A stretch of 18,135 nucleotides of DNA from assembly GCA_937888925.1 (NCBI GenBank), contig CALARM010000076.1, positions 1-18,135 of the forward strand, written 5' to 3'. Both the position numbers and the translations under genes were made by a program. Positions 7,298 through 15,822 of the stretch are shown one piece after another (within the stretch, counting starts at the first letter, position 1; the number at the start of each line of letters is the position of its first letter). The notes beneath the pieces were generated by a model, which worked only from the letters and a program-made list of their open reading frames with translations, was not told where the DNA came from and ran no database searches. This stretch comes from an uncultured Synergistia bacterium (GTDB lineage: Bacteria > Eremiobacterota > SpSt-956 > JAKJGF01).

Positions 7298-8992
7298 ATG
7301 AAAATATTATTTATAGAGAACTTTCAATATATCCATGGTACCTATAAATATCCCAATATAACCCTGGGATTACTGGGTCTGGCTACAATTTTGAAAGAAA
7401 ACAATTATGATGTTGAATTGATAAATTTCAATTATTTATTTTTAAATAACCTGATAAATTATGATTTTGATACAGAAAAAAAATTTGAAACTATGGCTGA
7501 CTATATAATGGATAAAGAGCCTGATATAGTAGGATTCACTGCTCTGTGCAATACCTTCCACAATGTTCTCTTATTATCCAGAATCATTAAAGAGAGGAAT
7601 AATAAAATCAAAATAATACTCGGAGGACCTCATGCATCACTCGCACCTGAAACTGTATTAAAAGATTACCCGTGGATTGATTTAGTATGCGTGGGAGAAG
7701 GTGAAAGAAATATCGTCAGTATAATAAAAGGCCTGAGAAATGACTCTCTCACCTCTGTACCCGGTATTGTATACAGAAATGATTCACAGATTATAAGAAC
7801 CCATGACAGTGAAATGGTAAAAGATTTAGATTCTTTACCTTTATTAAATTACGATTTAATCCTGTCTTTTAAAGACATAACCTTTGTCGACATAGAGGCA
7901 GGGAGAGGCTGTCCTTACAGATGCACTTACTGTGCAACAAATAAATACTGGAAGTATAATTTCAGATTAAAATCTGTAGATCGTATATGTAAAGAGATTT
8001 TGGAAGTAAAGAAAATCCTGGGTGATAAAAAGGTTTTCTTTAATTTTATCCAGGATAATCTTACAACAAACTATGATTTTATAATAAATTTATGTGACAG
8101 ATTACAGGAACTGCATATTCAATGGGGATGTAATGCAAGACTTGATACACTGGATGAAAAACTCATTAAACGAATGGCAGACGCAGGCTGTACCAAGCTT
8201 CTTATGGGGCTCGAATCTGCGTCTCCGTCTATGCAGAAACACATTAACAAAAACTTGAACCTTGAATCTGTGGAGACTATTGTTGACCTTCTCAAAAAAT
8301 ATAATATAGACCCACTTATATCATTTATGTACGGCTTTCCGGATGAGACAGAGGAAGATTTACTTCTCACATTAAATATGATTTATTCTATAGTAAAAAA
8401 AGGTATTTTTACTCATCTCCATTCCTTATGTGTTTTACCGGGCAGCCAGTTATTTGAACATTATAAAGATAAACTGGTATTAAGAGATTTTTATTCCACT
8501 GTCATAGAGGCGTCTGAAACTAAAACCCTGAGCTCTATGAACCTGAACAATAAAGAATTATTTTCTCAATTTTATATACTTGAAGATTCCCTTGCAGATA
8601 AATATTTTCTCCTTCCAGGATTTATCAATCACATCTTTATAAGGTTATATCCTTTTTTCCAGGAGACACTTGATCTATTATTGGAGGAATTTGACAATGA
8701 TTTATTGTCTTTCTATAAAGATTTCCTGAATAATACAGAGCAATTTGCAGCTTTTTTTAAGAATAAAGAACATGAAAAATTTGTAATAAAAAATGGTATC
8801 TTAATAAGGAATACTGACCTGGTTGAACATCTGATAAAATTTTTAACAGAATATATAAATAATAAGTCTCCAGGCGATTTCACTTTCAGCATGATTTCTC
8901 ACAAATTGTGTGAAGAAATAGAAGCTTTCTCCAATAAACAGGATATTAAAGTAAAAGGGAAAGTCTATCCCCAGTGGTTCAGGAAAGATTAA
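7298..8992 (+). CDS. B12-binding radical SAM enzyme RS2 (subfamily B)
   Basis: A 564-residue enzyme with the same plan as RS1: an N-terminal cobalamin domain (GLLGLATILKENNYDVELIN, LGGPHAS, CVGEGE), a radical SAM domain with AGRGCPYRCTYC (C205, C209, C212), GLESASPSMQKHINKNLNLE and YGFPDETEEDL, and the tail YINNKSPGDFTFSMISHKLC. Differences from subfamily A are the CPYRCxYC cluster loop, VDIEAGRGC in place of MEITRGC before it, and an opening MKILFIENFQYIHGTYK shared almost exactly with RS7. RS2 and RS7 are therefore sister copies flanking the enzyme block. A GGAGGA site at 7285-7290 sets the start, 43 bases after the lanM stop, so the two are probably one transcript. The role, C-methylation or another radical change of the core peptide, is inferred from family and context. 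Confidence 0.85.
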   Translation: MKILFIENFQYIHGTYKYPNITLGLLGLATILKENNYDVELINFNYLFLNNLINYDFDTEKKFETMADYIMDKEPDIVGFTALCNTFHNVLLLSRIIKERNNKIKIILGGPHASLAPETVLKDYPWIDLVCVGEGERNIVSIIKGLRNDSLTSVPGIVYRNDSQIIRTHDSEMVKDLDSLPLLNYDLILSFKDITFVDIEAGRGCPYRCTYCATNKYWKYNFRLKSVDRICKEILEVKKILGDKKVFFNFIQDNLTTNYDFIINLCDRLQELHIQWGCNARLDTLDEKLIKRMADAGCTKLLMGLESASPSMQKHINKNLNLESVETIVDLLKKYNIDPLISFMYGFPDETEEDLLLTLNMIYSIVKKGIFTHLHSLCVLPGSQLFEHYKDKLVLRDFYSTVIEASETKTLSSMNLNNKELFSQFYILEDSLADKYFLLPGFINHIFIRLYPFFQETLDLLLEEFDNDLLSFYKDFLNNTEQFAAFFKNKEHEKFVIKNGILIRNTDLVEHLIKFLTEYINNKSPGDFTFSMISHKLCEEIEAFSNKQDIKVKGKVYPQWFRKD

Positions 8993-9000
8993 GAGAAATT

Positions 9001-9022
9001 CAGTCTATACTACTACAGACTG
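9001..9022 (+). other. Small hairpin between RS2 and RS3
   Basis: CAGTCT (9001-9006) pairs with AGACTG (9017-9022), and one more pair is possible outside. The stem is short and has no T-tract, so it is unlikely to stop transcription. It is the only structure I see in the 69-base gap. Confidence 0.25.
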
Positions 9023-9061
9023 AGACTTTAACAGAGTTCAGTCAAAAATTGAAGGGGGTTT

Positions 9062-10399
9062 ATGTTGATAGCTTTATGTAACCTTACAACAATGTTTTAC
9101 AGAGAAGGCAATTTTGTGTCTGCAACAAATAATTACAGAGGTGCCTCTCCTTATAATATTTATCTCCTTGCTGCCATTATGGAACAGGAAGGATATGAAA
9201 TTTCTATAAAAGACTGGACAGGAAAAAAATTTGAACTTCAGGAAATAACAGATGAACTTCTCGGTTTTGACGTAATCATGATGTCAGCTAATTCCTGGAA
9301 CTGGTATCCCACTGCATGTCTCATAGAAAAGCTCCGCTCTGTAAGAGATGATCAGATATTTGTAGTTGGAGGATTACAGGCAACACTGTTCGGACAAAAA
9401 ATCATGGAAGAATATCCTGTTGACTATGCAGTAAGAGGAGAGGCAGAAAAGTCTGTAATTCCCCTTCTCAGGCTTATAGAAAAAAAAGGAAAACCACAGG
9501 AAGTTCCCGGACTGATATATAAGGAAAATGGAGAAATAAGGTTAAATCCCGTGTCTCCCCTGATGACACCTGAAGAGATGTCTCTTCTTCCTCTTCCTCT
9601 CTATGAAAAGCTCCAGGAAAGTGCATACAGTTGCCTTTCCATAGAATCGTCAAGAGGATGTGTCAATCACTGTATCTATTGTTCCGTGCCCTATCAGAGA
9701 AGCTGGCGTCCTTTAAGTGCAAAAACCTTTGTTGACCGTATAGAAGCTTATATTCCCTATCTGGGAAAGGTATCGACAGGGAAATTTATCTTTATTGACG
9801 ACAGTTTCATAATAGATATTAAAAGAGCAAGAGAAATAGCAGCAATCCTGAGGGAAAGACAGATTGACATAAAGGCTCTGTGGAACAGCCATGTAATGGA
9901 ACTATTTGAGGAAGAAATGCTCACGGAACTCGATCCTTATACAGATTCAATACTTGTCGGGGCAGAATCCTTTCATGAAGAAACCCTGAAAAAAATAGGT
10001 AAATATTTTAAACCGGAAGATATTCTGAAAGGTACGGAAATAGCAATAAAAGCCGGTATAGACAAAAAACTGTTATTTTCATTTATTATCGGTTTTCCAT
10101 GGCAGAATAAAGAAATTATTATAAAAGAAATAGATAAAATTTATTCTCTTGTATCTACAAGCAGCGCCAGTGCCCTTATTAACTGGCTCGTCTTAAATCC
10201 CGGTTCCCGCATATGGAATGAATTTTATAACAAAAAGAAAGTACCTCTCCGTAAGTACCACACAATTTATGAAGAATGGAAAGAAGAGGTATTTCCTCTG
10301 AGTGCCACAGAAGTGGAGGAAATAAAATCTTATGTAAAATCTTTACAAAATTCCATTACTGGAGGAACATACAGGCTTCAGTACAATGTATTCAGATAA
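9062..10399 (+). CDS. B12-binding radical SAM enzyme RS3 (subfamily C, short)
   Basis: A 445-residue enzyme, about 110 residues shorter than subfamilies A and B because it lacks their C-terminal helical extension and FxxxISHKxC tail. The N-terminal cobalamin domain includes GFDVIMMSANSWNWYP, VVGGLQATLFG and VRGEAEKS, without DxHxxG. The radical SAM cluster is SRGCVNHCIYC (C200, C204, C207), followed by FIDDSF, GAESFHEETLKKIGKYF and FSFIIGFPWQNKE. A purine-rich AAGGGGG at 9052-9058 sits directly before the ATG. RS4 is a tandem duplicate with long stretches of identical DNA. The substrate is unknown. Standing with P1-P3 and LanM, it probably acts on the same peptides but at a different residue or by different chemistry from A and B. 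Confidence 0.84.
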   Translation: MLIALCNLTTMFYREGNFVSATNNYRGASPYNIYLLAAIMEQEGYEISIKDWTGKKFELQEITDELLGFDVIMMSANSWNWYPTACLIEKLRSVRDDQIFVVGGLQATLFGQKIMEEYPVDYAVRGEAEKSVIPLLRLIEKKGKPQEVPGLIYKENGEIRLNPVSPLMTPEEMSLLPLPLYEKLQESAYSCLSIESSRGCVNHCIYCSVPYQRSWRPLSAKTFVDRIEAYIPYLGKVSTGKFIFIDDSFIIDIKRAREIAAILRERQIDIKALWNSHVMELFEEEMLTELDPYTDSILVGAESFHEETLKKIGKYFKPEDILKGTEIAIKAGIDKKLLFSFIIGFPWQNKEIIIKEIDKIYSLVSTSSASALINWLVLNPGSRIWNEFYNKKKVPLRKYHTIYEEWKEEVFPLSATEVEEIKSYVKSLQNSITGGTYRLQYNVFR

Positions 10400-10471
10400 G
10401 GGAGTGTGTAAAAACAACAGATGCTTTCAGGTACAATGGGAAAAGAAATTTATTGTCGTGAGTCGTGAAGA

Positions 10472-10523
10472 GTGAAAAGTGAAAAGTGCAGGATTTATCC
10501 GCCATTCACTATTCACTTTTCAC
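10472..10523. repeat. Heptamer-repeat hairpin before RS4
   Basis: 17-bp arms, 10472-10488 and 10507-10523, match at 16 of 17 when one is inverted. The repeat unit GTGAAAA/GTGAATA is the same as in the 4008-4069 hairpin, with further degenerate units (GTCGTGA twice) just to the left. It lies 5 bases before the RS4 Shine-Dalgarno, which resembles the placement of the other hairpin just before lanM. Confidence 0.65.
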
Positions 10524-10541
10524 CAATTAAGGAGTATTATT

Positions 10542-11918
10542 ATGTTGATAGCTTTATGTAATCTTGCCACTATGCCATATAAAGAAGGTAACTTTGTTCC
10601 CGGGAAAAATCCCTTTGCTCACAGAAGTCCCTGTCCTTATAATATTTATCTCCTTGCTGCCATTATGGAACAGGGAGGATATGAAATTTCTATAAAAGAC
10701 TGGACGGGAAAAGGATGTGAATTTCAGGAACTGGTCGGGGAACTTATCGGTTTTGACGTAATCATGATGTCAAGTAATTCCTGGAACTGGTATCCCACTG
10801 CATGTCTCATAGAAAAACTCCGCTCTGTAAGAGATGATCAGATATTTGTAGTTGGAGGATTACAGGCAACACTGTTCGGACAAAAAATCATGGAAGAATA
10901 TCCTGTTGACTATGCAGTAAGAGGAGAGGCAGAAAAGTCTGTAATTCCCCTTCTCAGGCTTATAGAAAAAAAAGGAAAACCACAGGAAGTTCCCGGACTG
11001 GTCTATAAGGAAAATGGCGCAATAAGGTTAAATCCCGTGTCTCCCCTGATGACACCTGAAGAAATGTCACTTCTGCCTCTGGCTCTCTATGAAAAGCTTC
11101 AGGAAGGAACTTATAACTGGCTTTCAATAGAAGCCTCAAGAGGATGTGTCAATCACTGCAGCTATTGTTCCACTCCCTATCAGATAAACTGGCGTCCTTT
11201 AAGTGCTGAAACTGTAGTTGATCGTATAGAATCTTATATTCCCTATCTGGGAAAGGTATTGACAGGGAAATTTATCTTTATTGATGACAGTTTCATAATA
11301 GATGTTAAAAGAGCAAGACAAATAGCACGACTCCTGAGAGAAAGACAGATTGATATAAAGGCCATATGGAACGGTCATGTAACGGAACTATTTGAGGAAG
11401 AAATGCTCATAGAACTTAATCCCTATACTGAAGCCATATTCGTAGGTGCAGAATCATGTCATGAAGAAACTCTGAAAAAAATAGGGAAACATTTTAAACC
11501 GGAAGATATCATGAAAGGTGCGGAAATAGCCGTTAAAACCGGTACAGATAAAAAACTATTCTTTTCATTTATTATCGGTTTTCCATGGCAGAATAAAGAA
11601 ATTATTATAAAAGAAATAGATAAAATTTATTCTCTTGTATCTATAACCGGCGCCTGTGCTATTATCAGATGGCTCCTGTTAAATCCCGGTTCCCGCATAT
11701 GGAATGAATTTTATAACAAAAAGAAAGCACCGCTTCGAAATTTTCGCAAACTTTATCAGGAATGGAAAGAAGAGGCCTTTCCTCTGAGTGAAGAAGAAGA
11801 GCAGGAAATAACCTCTTATGCAATATCTTTACAAAATTCTATTCCAGGAGGAACATACAGGTTTCAATTTCTCCAGGGAATTAATAATATGATAAAAAAC
11901 ATATTCCCTGGTACATAA
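10542..11918 (+). CDS. B12-binding radical SAM enzyme RS4 (subfamily C, short)
   Basis: 458 residues from the ATG at 10542. This start is chosen over an in-frame ATG at 10479 because AAGGAG lies at 10529-10534, because MLIALCNL matches the RS3 start exactly, and because the longer N-terminus would be translated repeat hairpin. Domains are as in RS3: a cobalamin domain, then SRGCVNHCSYC (C202, C206, C209), FIDDSF, GAESCHEETLKKIGKHF and FIIGFPWQNKE. It carries a few extra N-terminal residues (PGKNPFAHRSPCP) and a longer C-terminus than RS3. A 183-base stretch (10818-11000) is identical to RS3, while flanking DNA differs, which points to gene conversion. Function is inferred from family and context, as a peptide-modifying radical enzyme. 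Confidence 0.84.
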   Translation: MLIALCNLATMPYKEGNFVPGKNPFAHRSPCPYNIYLLAAIMEQGGYEISIKDWTGKGCEFQELVGELIGFDVIMMSSNSWNWYPTACLIEKLRSVRDDQIFVVGGLQATLFGQKIMEEYPVDYAVRGEAEKSVIPLLRLIEKKGKPQEVPGLVYKENGAIRLNPVSPLMTPEEMSLLPLALYEKLQEGTYNWLSIEASRGCVNHCSYCSTPYQINWRPLSAETVVDRIESYIPYLGKVLTGKFIFIDDSFIIDVKRARQIARLLRERQIDIKAIWNGHVTELFEEEMLIELNPYTEAIFVGAESCHEETLKKIGKHFKPEDIMKGAEIAVKTGTDKKLFFSFIIGFPWQNKEIIIKEIDKIYSLVSITGACAIIRWLLLNPGSRIWNEFYNKKKAPLRNFRKLYQEWKEEAFPLSEEEEQEITSYAISLQNSIPGGTYRFQFLQGINNMIKNIFPGT

Positions 11919-11990
11919 ATTTCCGGTTATTATGTGGTCGTGACGGGTAAGGCGCAATGGCATTAAGATAAGAAAATGACGTTTTATTTT

Positions 11991-12020
11991 CCCTCCCTTG
12001 AGGGAGGGACTAAGGGAGGG
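11991..12020 (+). promoter_or_regulatory. CCCTCCCT / AGGGAGGG hairpin overlapping the RS5 ribosome site
   Basis: CCCTCCCT (11991-11998) can pair perfectly with AGGGAGGG at 12001-12008, or with the second AGGGAGGG at 12013-12020. The second copy is the probable Shine-Dalgarno of RS5 (ATG at 12031). Pairing with one copy frees the other, so the element could gate translation. It could equally be an ordinary dispersed intergenic repeat. Confidence 0.4.
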
Positions 12021-12030
12021 TGTCTTTCAA

Positions 12031-13716
12031 ATGAAAATATTATTTATCGTGCCTTTCGATCATGTTTCTTTCCTTCATGGAACATATATTATGCCTCTGG
12101 GATTAATCAGCCTTGCCACAATTCTAAAAGAAAATAATAAAGATGTTGAAATAATAGACTTCAATTATTTATTTTTTAATAACATAGTGGAATATAGTAA
12201 AGATCAGGGAAAAAACATGGAAACCATGGCTGAATATATACTGGGTAAATCCCCTGATATTATCGGATTTACCTGTGTTTCCGTCACTTTTCATCATGTA
12301 TTGTTTTTATCCCGTCTTATTAAAAATAAAAATAATAATATTAAGATAATATCAGGAGGGCCGCAGGCATCGAATTTTTCAGAGAAAATTCTGGAAAATT
12401 TCCCATGGATTGATTTAATATGCAGGGGTGAAGGGGAACATAAGATCTTACATATCATAAAAGGACTGGAGACCGATGATTTAACAGACGTTCCCGGCAT
12501 AATCTACAGAAATAATGATATAATTTCAGAAAATGCAGATATACCTCTGATAGAAGATATGGATACATTACCCCTGTTGAATTATGCTCTCAGCCCCGGA
12601 GGTTACGAAGGCAAAATTTCTATGGAAATAAGCAGAGGCTGTCCTTATAATTGTATCTTTTGTTCAACATCAAAGTACTGGAAGAGAAAATTCAGGGTAA
12701 AATCCATAGAACGTATTTGCAGGGAAATATCACTTATAAAAGAAGCTATTCCTGATAATCATAAACTTTGTATCAATTTTATTGATGATAATTTCACAAC
12801 AAATCATAATTTTATAATGAATTTGTGTGCCGAATTGAGAAAATTTGATATTACATGGACCTGCAACGGGAGACTCAATACACTGAATGAAGAACTTATT
12901 AAACAGATGGCTCTTTCTGGATGCAGGTCTGTTTTTATGGGCATAGAATCAGGTTCTCCCCGGGTACAGAAATATATTAACAAAAATTTGAATCTTGAAA
13001 AAGTTAATTCTATTTTTGATACTATATTAAAATATAATATTAAACCTACTGTGTCATTTGTTTATGGCTTCCCCGGGGAAACAGAAGAAGAACTGAATTT
13101 AACCTTAAATATGATTTATTCTTTACTTAAAAAGGGAGTGTATCTGTGCAGATTACATTCTCTCTGTGTCATCACGGGCACAAAATTATTTGAAGACCAT
13201 AAAGATAATTTGATTTTAGGTAATCTGATGTTAAAAGATTTTTATTCAGACCCGGCAGAGGGGGCTAATTTTGAAGATTGCAGAGCCCTTATTATGAAGG
13301 ACAAAAAATTATTTCCTCATTTTTATACTCTTAAGGATTCCCTCTGTGAGAAATATTCTATGCTGGATAAGTTTGTAAATTTTATTTTTAAGCTCTATAA
13401 TTTTTTTCCTGAGACAATTACTTCTCTGGTCAGCTTATTTAATGATGATATATTATCTTTCCATAAAGATTTTCTGAGCAATACACAGAAATTTGCAGAT
13501 TTTTATAATAATAATGAACATCTGAATATTATAATGAAAGATGGCAGTCCGGTAAAGAATTCAGAATTAGGTAAACAGGTAATAATTTTTCTGACGGAAT
13601 ATATAAATAATAAATCATTGAGTGATTTCAGTTTCAACATAATTTCTCATAAATTTTGTGAGGAAATAGACCATAAAGCAGGGAAAATATCTCTTTTACC
13701 TGCGGTTCAGGAGTGA
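12031..13716 (+). CDS. B12-binding radical SAM enzyme RS5 (subfamily A)
   Basis: 561 residues from the ATG at 12031. An upstream in-frame TTG (11998) would add 11 residues encoded by the G-rich repeat and is rejected, since MKILFIV aligns with the starts of RS1 and RS6. It has an N-terminal cobalamin domain, then SRGCPYNCIFC (C204, C208, C211), FIDDNFTTNHNF, GIESGSPRVQKYINKNLNLE, YGFPGETEEEL, and the tail YINNKSLSDFSFNIISHKFC. It is closest to RS6, sharing LSPGGY just before the cluster loop. Near base 13207 an imperfect 15-base tandem duplication adds five residues (LGNLM) to the conserved LILKDFYSD segment. Its stop is 3 bases before the RS6 ATG, so the two are translationally coupled. The proposed role is radical C-methylation of a precursor core. 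Confidence 0.85.
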   Translation: MKILFIVPFDHVSFLHGTYIMPLGLISLATILKENNKDVEIIDFNYLFFNNIVEYSKDQGKNMETMAEYILGKSPDIIGFTCVSVTFHHVLFLSRLIKNKNNNIKIISGGPQASNFSEKILENFPWIDLICRGEGEHKILHIIKGLETDDLTDVPGIIYRNNDIISENADIPLIEDMDTLPLLNYALSPGGYEGKISMEISRGCPYNCIFCSTSKYWKRKFRVKSIERICREISLIKEAIPDNHKLCINFIDDNFTTNHNFIMNLCAELRKFDITWTCNGRLNTLNEELIKQMALSGCRSVFMGIESGSPRVQKYINKNLNLEKVNSIFDTILKYNIKPTVSFVYGFPGETEEELNLTLNMIYSLLKKGVYLCRLHSLCVITGTKLFEDHKDNLILGNLMLKDFYSDPAEGANFEDCRALIMKDKKLFPHFYTLKDSLCEKYSMLDKFVNFIFKLYNFFPETITSLVSLFNDDILSFHKDFLSNTQKFADFYNNNEHLNIIMKDGSPVKNSELGKQVIIFLTEYINNKSLSDFSFNIISHKFCEEIDHKAGKISLLPAVQE

Positions 13717-13719
13717 GTA

Positions 13720-15381
13720 ATGAAAATACTGTTTATCGTGCCTCTGGATCATATGACTTTTAATAATGTCATATATATTATGCCTCTGGGTTTGCTCAGC
13801 CTTGCTACAATTCTGAAGGAGAACAATGAAGATGTTGAGATAATAGACTTCAATTATTTATTTTTAAATAAGATGGTGGAATACAGTAACGATCAGGTAA
13901 AAAACATGGAAACAATGGTTGAATATATACTGGGGAAATCTCCTGATATTATCGGATTTACAGGTGTTTGCAGCACCTTTCATAATGTATTGTTTTTATC
14001 CAGTCTTATTAAAGATAAAGATAATCATATTAAGATAATGTTAGGAGGACCTCAGACATCGAGTTTATCTAAAGAAATCCTGCAGATGTTCCCCTGGATC
14101 GATTTAATATGTGTCGGAGAAGGAGAAAATAAGATCTCAGCCATCATAAAAGGACTGGAGAGGAATGATTTAACAGACGTTGCCGGTATAACTTATAGAA
14201 ATAACGGTATGATTTTACAAAATACAGACATGCCTCTCATAGAAGATCTGGACGCTTTGCCTCTGTTAAATTATACTCTCAGCCCCGGAGGTTACACCGG
14301 AGGCAATGTTTCTATGGAGATAACCAGAGGCTGTCCTTATAACTGTATCTTCTGTTCAACATCACAGTTCTGGAAGCGCAGGTTCAGAACAAAATCCATA
14401 GAACGTATCTGTAAAGAAATAGCAATCATAAAAGAAATTTCCCATAAGGATAAGCTTTTTGTCAGTTTTATCGATGATAATTTTACAACAGATTATAATT
14501 TTACAATGAAATTATGTCATTCCCTGCAAAAACTTGATATTAAATGGGATTGCAGTGCCAGAATCGATACGGTGGATGATGAGCTTATAAAACAGATGGC
14601 TCTTGCAGGATGTGCCGGTATTTTTCTGGGGATAGAATCAGGCTCACCCCGTATACAGAAATATATTAAGAAAAATTTGAATCTTGAACAGGTTAATCCT
14701 CTCATTGATACTATGATAAAATATAATATTAAACCGATTGTATCATTTATGTATGGTTTTCCTGAAGAAACGGAAGAAGACCTGAATTTAACATTAAATA
14801 TGTTATATTCTGTATTAAAAAAAGGCAGTCATAGAACACAATTACAGTGCTTATGTATTCTGCCGGGAACTCAATTATTCAATCAATATAAAGATAAGCT
14901 TGTTTTTAAAGATTGTCATTCGAGCCTGACAGATAATTACATCTTCGAATCCTGTAATTCTTTTATTATTGAAAACAGGGAAATATTTCCCAATCTTTAC
15001 GTGCTTGAAAATACCCTTGCAGATAAATACCCTCATCTGGACAGGTTTGTTACTTTTATATTTACTCATTTATACAGGTTTTTTCCTGAAACACTCAATC
15101 TGATATTAAATCTATTTGAAAATAATTTATTAACCTTTTATAATGATTTTCTATTTACTGCTGATGGTTTATCAGATTACTGGATTACAGAAGATTACCG
15201 GAAAGATTTAACAGGAACAGCAGGACTTACGAAAAAAGCTATTGCTTTTCTGACAGAATATATAAATAATAAATCATTTAATGATTTCAGTTTCAAAATA
15301 ATTTCCCATAAATTTTGTGCGGAGAAAAGCAATATGATAACGGTTTATAAAGATTCTCAGAAAAGAGAGGATGAGAAATAA
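13720..15381 (+). CDS. B12-binding radical SAM enzyme RS6 (subfamily A)
   Basis: A 553-residue enzyme, a tandem paralog of RS5. The N-terminal cobalamin domain opens MKILFIVPLDHMTF. The cluster loop is TRGCPYNCIFC (C205, C209, C212), followed by FIDDNFTTDYNF, GIESGSPRIQKYIKKNLNLE, YGFPEETEEDL and the C-terminal YINNKSFNDFSFKIISHKFC. AGGAG (13709-13713) lies inside the end of RS5, six bases before the ATG, so expression should follow RS5 closely. About 100 bases separate its stop from P2, and that gap holds a good promoter. This suggests the enzyme operon may end or weaken here, although no terminator is visible. The middle of the C-terminal region differs most from RS5, consistent with divergence in partner or substrate binding. 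Confidence 0.85.
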   Translation: MKILFIVPLDHMTFNNVIYIMPLGLLSLATILKENNEDVEIIDFNYLFLNKMVEYSNDQVKNMETMVEYILGKSPDIIGFTGVCSTFHNVLFLSSLIKDKDNHIKIMLGGPQTSSLSKEILQMFPWIDLICVGEGENKISAIIKGLERNDLTDVAGITYRNNGMILQNTDMPLIEDLDALPLLNYTLSPGGYTGGNVSMEITRGCPYNCIFCSTSQFWKRRFRTKSIERICKEIAIIKEISHKDKLFVSFIDDNFTTDYNFTMKLCHSLQKLDIKWDCSARIDTVDDELIKQMALAGCAGIFLGIESGSPRIQKYIKKNLNLEQVNPLIDTMIKYNIKPIVSFMYGFPEETEEDLNLTLNMLYSVLKKGSHRTQLQCLCILPGTQLFNQYKDKLVFKDCHSSLTDNYIFESCNSFIIENREIFPNLYVLENTLADKYPHLDRFVTFIFTHLYRFFPETLNLILNLFENNLLTFYNDFLFTADGLSDYWITEDYRKDLTGTAGLTKKAIAFLTEYINNKSFNDFSFKIISHKFCAEKSNMITVYKDSQKREDEK

Positions 15382-15392
15382 ATCAATAAATA

Positions 15393-15421
15393 TTTACCTG
15401 GATTATATAAAATGTTATACT
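15393..15421 (+). promoter_or_regulatory. Promoter for the P2-P3 precursor pair
   Basis: TTTACC (15393-15398), a 17-bp spacer and TATACT (15416-15421, 5 of 6) sit in the gap after RS6. A start near 15428 gives about 55 bases of leader before the P2 ATG. It would allow separate, strong expression of the substrates. Sequence match only. Confidence 0.5.
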
Positions 15422-15482
15422 GTAAAAGTAATTTTTTTAAATTTCCACAAAAAATATTAGAGAGAGGAGACAGGGTAAAATT

Positions 15483-15779
15483 ATGAAATATGGAGAGAAA
15501 CATAACGCACTGATTCAGAAACTGTGGAAGGATGCAAAATTTAAAGACGAATTTCTGAAAGACCCCAAAAAACATCTCGGAGAAGCATTTGGAACTAAAC
15601 TGCCTGATGACATGCATTTTGAAGTCTTACAGGAAACTAAAGGGAAACATTATTTTGTTATTCCTGTAAATCCGGCAGATTACGGTAAAGAATTGAGTGA
15701 TGCACAATTACAGGAAGTTGCCGGAGGCACAATTGGTGTAGTCGGTATGGTTGTGGCTGTAACATACTCCGAGTGCTGA
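15483..15779 (+). CDS. NHLP-leader RiPP precursor P2
   Basis: A 98-residue precursor. The 82-residue leader differs from P1 at only about a dozen positions and ends in LSDAQLQEVAGG. The predicted core is the 16-residue TIGVVGMVVAVTYSEC, with Thr1, Thr12, Ser14 and Cys16 as the last residue. Thr12-x3-Cys16 has the same numbering as in P1. The TIGVVGMVVAV stretch is rich in valine and resembles the start of the polytheonamide core (also Thr after GG, then Gly/Val/Ala), from memory of that family. An AGAGAGGAGACAGGG ribosome site and TAAAATT spacer precede the ATG, as in P1. P3 follows after 43 bases, so the two are probably one transcript. Confidence 0.93.
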   Translation: MKYGEKHNALIQKLWKDAKFKDEFLKDPKKHLGEAFGTKLPDDMHFEVLQETKGKHYFVIPVNPADYGKELSDAQLQEVAGGTIGVVGMVVAVTYSEC

Positions 15780-15822
15780 GAATTGTAATCATAATATACT
15801 GGAGAGGAGAAAATTAAAAACC

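Noticed and set aside
10276..10461. 61-residue + strand ORF overlapping the RS3 end
   Set aside because: Out of frame inside RS3, with no ribosome site, and RS3 coding is clear.
10479..10541. Longer N-terminus of RS4
   Set aside because: It would be translated from the heptamer hairpin; AAGGAG and alignment with RS3 favour 10542.
11998..12030. TTG start and extra 11 residues for RS5
   Set aside because: Encoded by the G-rich repeat; MKILFIV at 12031 aligns with the other enzymes and has a ribosome site.
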